Source: a virus. Taken from it: DNA of 64,000 nt. This document shows positions 60,504 to 64,000 of the stretch, in pieces. The position numbers were made by a program, and so were the translations under genes. Position 1 is the first letter of the stretch; each line of letters opens with the position of its first letter. The notes under the pieces were generated by a model. That model saw only the letters and a list, made by a program, of their open reading frames with translations, had not been told where the DNA came from and searched no databases. The stretch spans positions 30,386 through 94,385 of the IMG/VR virus record IMGVR_UViG_3300020229_000001; one strand, written 5' to 3'.

Positions 60504-61214
60504 TTAGAACGTCCTAGTCTCCCACAACTTCCGAGCGCCCGCAACATCAATGCTTGACTTCCCGATGCGGTCATTCACTGCGTTATGCAGACAAACTCCC
60601 CACGCAAAGAATTCACCAAAGTCAGCAGGGTTAAGTGCCATCCATTCTTTAAGGTGTGCCTCGCACGGGCAACCGTCAAACGGGAGAGAAGCCACCCAAG
60701 CCTCAAGCCAGTATCGCATGTCACCAAACGGGATGCATGTGGCATCAGCCCGGAGGCTATAGAGGTGCAGCTCCGCCCAGTACCGGGCTCCCTGCATAAG
60801 AATGCGGCTCTTTTGAAGTTCGCTACGCTGCTCAATCCGTTCAACCTCATTGCCGACATCAAACACCCATTTGTCGTGCGTTTCCCAGTCCGTGGACGTG
60901 GCTATTGCGGCTTCCCGCTCCAATGCCATTGCTACGACGTGCTGACGGTGATACGGGGCAGCAGGGTCGTCCCCGGGCTCCTCGAGCTTGGGGTTGTCGG
61001 TGTCAAACTTGGTCACCTGCTCATCGGTAATGCCGTCGCGTTTGCACAAAAACGCTTCGACCATCTCGTGGATTGCCACGAGCAGGACCGAAACGTCCCG
61101 GCCACCGTACTCTGGGACCTTGAGCATTAGTGCTCCATCGGCCAACCATTCCCAGTCGCCAGCCGTTGGGTAACGCATTGCGCTGGGGTCTACAGTCTTA
61201 ATTTCAATCCTCAT
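60504..61214 (-). CDS. fusion of HExxE domain and ALR/ERV-like sulfhydryl-oxidase-like domain (236 aa)
   Basis: The N-terminal half contains VLLVAIHEMVEAFLCKRDGI (His49-Glu50...Glu53) and PGDDPAAPYHRQH with a later ALERE, a conserved phage domain. The C-terminal half (about 140-219) reads ARYWAELHLYSL, LPFDGCPCEAHLKEWMALNP, FFAWGVCLHNAVNDRIGK. This is the ALR/ERV pattern (W..H, Cys motif plus HL, CxHNxVNxxxGK) of FAD-linked thiol oxidases. The redox motif is Cys182-Pro-Cys184, CxC instead of CxxC. Enzymatic activity is therefore uncertain. The gene overlaps the ATP-grasp gene by 11 nt. Confidence 0.65.
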   Translation of the reverse strand: MRIEIKTVDPSAMRYPTAGDWEWLADGALMLKVPEYGGRDVSVLLVAIHEMVEAFLCKRDGITDEQVTKFDTDNPKLEEPGDDPAAPYHRQHVVAMALEREAAIATSTDWETHDKWVFDVGNEVERIEQRSELQKSRILMQGARYWAELHLYSLRADATCIPFGDMRYWLEAWVASLPFDGCPCEAHLKEWMALNPADFGEFFAWGVCLHNAVNDRIGKSSIDVAGARKLWETRTF

Positions 61215-62475
61215 CGAATGTTGATAGCCCGATTTCTTTCATCTTATCAATTTGCTCACGCACCTGCTCAATCGCCCCGGTCTTTCCCTCGAGGTAGTAC
61301 CCCTCGACAAGCTCGGCGTTCTCGAGCGCATGATCAAAAGCTTCTTCTAGCGTGTTTCCAAGTCCAACAACTGCGCCAATTTCCGGGAGTCCGCAGGATT
61401 GTGGAATAACAAAGTACCCACGGTCATCTTTGTAAATATTCCGCAATTTAACGTAATCTCGGATCTCTTCAGGAAACCGCAGCGGTTGCCAATTCTTGTC
61501 TGCAAAGCTGCTATGAAGCATGATCTCCGCCCCGTACTTAGCAACGGGCTCCGGGTTGATCACAACTCCGTTTGCCCCGGCCCAGATACACTCGGCCAAA
61601 TTTTTGTACTGTTCTTGGTAAAGCTCATTCGGAGGACTAGGAGCCCGAGCGCAGAAATCGATCATGTACGGCTTGTGGTCAGCCCCAATGCGGATCTCGG
61701 ACGAGAAAAAACCACGATAGCCGTAAGCCTGAAACACCGGGACCATGCGGTCGTTGAATCGGCGAAGAGGTTCCGGGATGTCAGCGTAATTCTTGAATAC
61801 TGATGCAAATCCGCAGTCTTTAACTTCAATGCCGCTAATCAGCGTCTTGGGAAATTGGCCGTCAATTGTCCAAGCATCGGTTCCAAATTCAATCTTATCG
61901 TCGAGAGCCTCTTCGACCGTGAATTCGATGATGTCTTTGAACCTACCAAGACCCCACTCAACCTCGTCGAGTTTAGGCTCCACAAGGTCGTAGGAGAGGC
62001 TGTGGAACGTTTCAAACGTCCCACGGTACTTGTCAGTCTTGACGTAGACATTGGGGTGGTCTTTAAGGAACTCTCGAAGATCCGCCATGCCCTTGACGTG
62101 AGTGTATTGACCCACAGGCATGTCTATCGCCTTGAGGATCTCTTTCATGCCCTCCCGGTTTAACTCGAGGCATTCCCCGGTCCGAGACCCCCAGACAACC
62201 TTGCCCATTTTGAGCAAGTGTTCCTGTTCCCATCCAAAATAGATGTCCGGGAAGCAGAACAGGTCAATCTCGTCAAAGTGTGGGCCGTAGATTGAATCTA
62301 CAAGCTCCAGCTCTTCAATGCCTGTGCCGATTTTGGCGAGGTTTAGCCTCGGAAAAGCAGACTCCCACGGGACGTAGTAGTACACTTTCTTGTACGTCTT
62401 CGCGAGCTTGATTGCCAACTCGCAGAACAACCCGTTATCAACAACGAGGCAAACTACGTCTTTAGGGTCTTTCAT
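61204..62475 (-). CDS. ATP-grasp ligase, PurD-like (423 aa)
   Basis: The ATP-grasp fold: an N-terminal domain with KDVVCLVVDNGLFCELAIKL, then HPNVYVKTDKYRGTFET (ATP-binding Lys), FTVEEALDDKIEFGTDAW and HKPYMIDFCARAPSPP in the place of the metal-binding (E/D)xNxR motif. The C-terminus (GAVVGLGNTLEEAFDHALEN) resembles the PurD C domain. PurD-like enzymes join an amine to a carboxylate; the substrate here is unknown because the usual Asn is replaced by Cys (DFCAR). Tiny basic genes flank it, and it overlaps the next one by four bases. Confidence 0.75.
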   Translation of the reverse strand: MKDPKDVVCLVVDNGLFCELAIKLAKTYKKVYYYVPWESAFPRLNLAKIGTGIEELELVDSIYGPHFDEIDLFCFPDIYFGWEQEHLLKMGKVVWGSRTGECLELNREGMKEILKAIDMPVGQYTHVKGMADLREFLKDHPNVYVKTDKYRGTFETFHSLSYDLVEPKLDEVEWGLGRFKDIIEFTVEEALDDKIEFGTDAWTIDGQFPKTLISGIEVKDCGFASVFKNYADIPEPLRRFNDRMVPVFQAYGYRGFFSSEIRIGADHKPYMIDFCARAPSPPNELYQEQYKNLAECIWAGANGVVINPEPVAKYGAEIMLHSSFADKNWQPLRFPEEIRDYVKLRNIYKDDRGYFVIPQSCGLPEIGAVVGLGNTLEEAFDHALENAELVEGYYLEGKTGAIEQVREQIDKMKEIGLSTFDED

Positions 62476-62675
62476 TTTTTCTTTTTTACAGGCTTTTTCA
62501 TTTTTGCCAAAGTCCCCATTTTTGCTGGTTTGGCGGGGTTTGCTGTCTTTGCAGACTGCTTGAATGCCTTTGATGTTGGAGCACCCTTGGCTCCGGGCTT
62601 ACGCATCTTTTCGCCGCTACCAGCAGCAATGCGTTTCCGTTTAGCGTTTACGTTAGCGTAGAGTCCTTCTTTCAT
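62472..62675 (-). CDS. small Lys-rich protein, GLYANVNAKRKRI family (67 aa)
   Basis: The start MKEGLYANVNAKRKRIAAGS at 62675 shares the ATGA overlap with the upstream remnant. GEKMRKPGAKGAPTSKAFKQ continues a pattern I recall from many aquatic phages (GLYANIHAKRKRI...GSGEKMRKPGxxGAPT). The tail is Lys/Pro/Ala-rich. A basic, probably nucleic-acid-binding or virion-associated protein of unknown function. Confidence 0.8.
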   Translation of the reverse strand: MKEGLYANVNAKRKRIAAGSGEKMRKPGAKGAPTSKAFKQSAKTANPAKPAKMGTLAKMKKPVKKKK

Positions 62676-62728
62676 TTGCAGTTCCAACGTTTGAGTGATG
62701 CGGCCTTCCGAGTTACGTTTTTTGGCAT
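62672..62728 (-). pseudogene. internally deleted remnant of the DUF6321-like gene (18 codons)
   Basis: ATG at 62728 begins MPKNVTRKAASLKRWNCK and stops at TGA 62674-62672. The first residues match the start of the gene at 1-205, and KAASLKRWNC matches the known family end. The whole conserved middle (GLTAKGRAK...SFCARMSG) is missing, an internal deletion that keeps both ends in frame. Confidence 0.65.
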
Positions 62729-64000
62729 ATTATTCTTCGTCTTCTCCTTCAGCTTCTTTTCGCAGTTTTTCTGCCGCTTTGATTGCTTTTTCTTTTTCCA
62801 TCAATTGCTTCAAAAGTCCTTTATTTGGTGACTTTACGCCAGTCAATTGAGCCTCATCGGCCTCGGACAAGAGTCGCACTGTTTTCCCTTTACGATCCAC
62901 TTGGAACAAACCTCCAGCTTGGATGATGTCCAAAGAAAACTTGGCGGCGTCAGCGTAGTCCGCTGGTTCTGCTCCGCTGGTGGCCGCGCCGTACTTCCCA
63001 AACAGCTCCTTCTCATTAAACCACAAGGCGGCTTGCATGTCAGCAATCGAAACATTAATCCCGGCCTGAGCGAGCCTAGCCTGAGCCTGTTCCATTGTCG
63101 TCTGTTGAAAAGCACGCTCATTACTTGCCCGGGGGGCGGCAAGCGGCGTCGTTCGATCTTGAACCCAATTCTTGGCGGCTCTTCGTAATTCGGTTTTTCC
63201 CTTGAAGCTGCCAGTTCTGAACACTTTTTCGAGGTGCTCCGCAAACTGAAGCAGTGCGCCACTATCTTCCAATAATTTGTGAAACTCTTTTTTGGAGCCT
63301 TTAGGGGCGTCCTCGCCGTAGAGGTAAGGCTCTTCGACTCCTTTTTTAATAAGCACTCGGTCGGTGTACTCTTTGCCTTTTTTGATGGCTTGATTCCGAT
63401 TGTATTCCTCAATCAACGAGTCTTGGAACCGCTCAAATTGATGCCCCTCCTTGAGAGGATCATACTTAAATGAGCGACCAAGAATTCGATTCCACGTTCG
63501 GGTATACCAAAGGTCGGCGGTGAGGGTCGAGTAGTCGCCATGAAGGTTATTAATAAACGATCCGATTTTTGGCCCAAAGACCATAAACCCGGTCACCATT
63601 TGATTTTTACCGCCCTCAACAGACAGCGGCTCCCCGTTGTAATACAGGGAAGTGTCTTGCTTCAGATTCTTGTTCCAATTTGCAACAGTGTCCGTTTTGA
63701 ACAAAAGGGTTCGGAGCTGGCTTGGGGTATGTCTTGTCAGCAACTCGTGCAATTTTAATATGTTGTTTTCAATCGCGGCAGTCTTGTCGCCAAACGTGCC
63801 ATGCAGTGCGGTGACAATCTCTGGAAGAGTTTTGCCCTGCTCCAGCATTAGAGTCACCCGAGTTGCCATCTTTCCATTCTCGAAGACGTCGTTGCCCTGA
63901 GACGCAATCCCGAGAACCGCATCGAAAACAAGGCTCTTGTCTGCGTCGTGCTGGGGAGACCCAACCTCGAGCCACGGAAAGAGTTGCGAGTACATTCCCT
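62719..64000. repeat. right copy of the 1.28-kb diverged direct repeat
   Basis: It aligns gap-free to 196-1477 at an offset of 62,523 nt and runs off the window. It is part of a second giant polyvalent gene. The similarity stops just beyond the giant gene's stop codon, where the DUF6321-like gene is intact on the left and deleted here. Confidence 0.95.
62730..64000 (-). CDS. second copy of the giant polyvalent protein (C-terminal 423 codons, partial)
   Basis: The frame is open from the window edge to TAA at 62732-62730 and has no start in the window. The readable 421 residues from YSQLFPWLEVGS match residues 3049-3468 of the giant protein at 207-10613 with about 13 substitutions and no gaps. 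Conserved landmarks include VFGPKIGSFINNLHGDYSTL, SIADMQAALWFNEKELFGKY and an acidic end AEGEDEE. The pattern of change suggests a functional protein rather than decay. Confidence 0.9.
   Translation of the reverse strand, partial: GMYSQLFPWLEVGSPQHDADKSLVFDAVLGIASQGNDVFENGKMATRVTLMLEQGKTLPEIVTALHGTFGDKTAAIENNILKLHELLTRHTPSQLRTLLFKTDTVANWNKNLKQDTSLYYNGEPLSVEGGKNQMVTGFMVFGPKIGSFINNLHGDYSTLTADLWYTRTWNRILGRSFKYDPLKEGHQFERFQDSLIEEYNRNQAIKKGKEYTDRVLIKKGVEEPYLYGEDAPKGSKKEFHKLLEDSGALLQFAEHLEKVFRTGSFKGKTELRRAAKNWVQDRTTPLAAPRASNERAFQQTTMEQAQARLAQAGINVSIADMQAALWFNEKELFGKYGAATSGAEPADYADAAKFSLDIIQAGGLFQVDRKGKTVRLLSEADEAQLTGVKSPNKGLLKQLMEKEKAIKAAEKLRKEAEGEDEE

Noticed and set aside
1-64000. tRNA genes or an integrase/attachment site
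   Set aside because: I saw no cloverleaf-like sequence, no tyrosine or serine recombinase and no repressor, so there is no direct evidence for lysogeny in this window.

Overview
This window reads as the essentially complete genome of a short-tailed (podovirus-like) tailed phage, or a prophage of that type. Every gene I can support lies on the minus strand, so transcription runs from high to low coordinates. The podovirus reading rests on a large portal protein, a major capsid protein, an adaptor-like protein and a nozzle-like protein, with no tape-measure, sheath or long tail-tube gene. A candidate inner/outer spanin pair and a GH108-type muramidase point to a Gram-negative host. I cannot name the host. 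No tRNA, integrase, repressor, reverse transcriptase or CRISPR array was recognised.

Layout in transcription order. (1) 64000-58500: the C-terminal end of a second, diverged copy of the giant virion protein, a remnant of a small Lys-rich gene, a small basic protein, a PurD-like ATP-grasp enzyme, a protein with an ALR/ERV sulfhydryl-oxidase-like C-terminus, and a run of tiny genes. (2) 58500-52900: replication and recombination genes: a RecB/Cas4-like nuclease with circularly permuted motif order, a Sak4-like RecA-fold ATPase, an SSB-like protein, a RusA resolvase, a DUF1376 replication protein carrying iteron-like repeats inside its gene, and a DnaC-like loader. (3) 52900-47550: small accessory genes closed by a strong terminator. 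(4) 47450-33000: a good sigma70-like promoter, then terminase small and large subunits, small membrane proteins, a ParB-like protein, portal, scaffold, two glycosyltransferases, a secreted C-type-lectin-fold protein and the major capsid protein. (5) 33000-25300: two collagen-like fibre proteins flanking a lysis cassette, then a Gly-rich fibre. (6) 25300-22300: cupin, two GT4 glycosyltransferases and a methyltransferase. (7) 22300-200: tail adaptor, nozzle, a set of small proteins, a 690-residue internal protein and a 3468-residue multidomain polyvalent protein.

The most unusual points are these. Three consecutive small proteins share a 14-residue C-terminal motif whose last codons double as the next gene's ribosome-binding site. 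The giant protein carries five copies of an RF(M/I)P(E/D) motif that fall at the edges of its modules. The nuclease is circularly permuted. The sequence at 196-1477 recurs, diverged, at 62719-64000 (period 62,523 nt), which suggests two related genome units in tandem or a wrap-around assembly of two strains.
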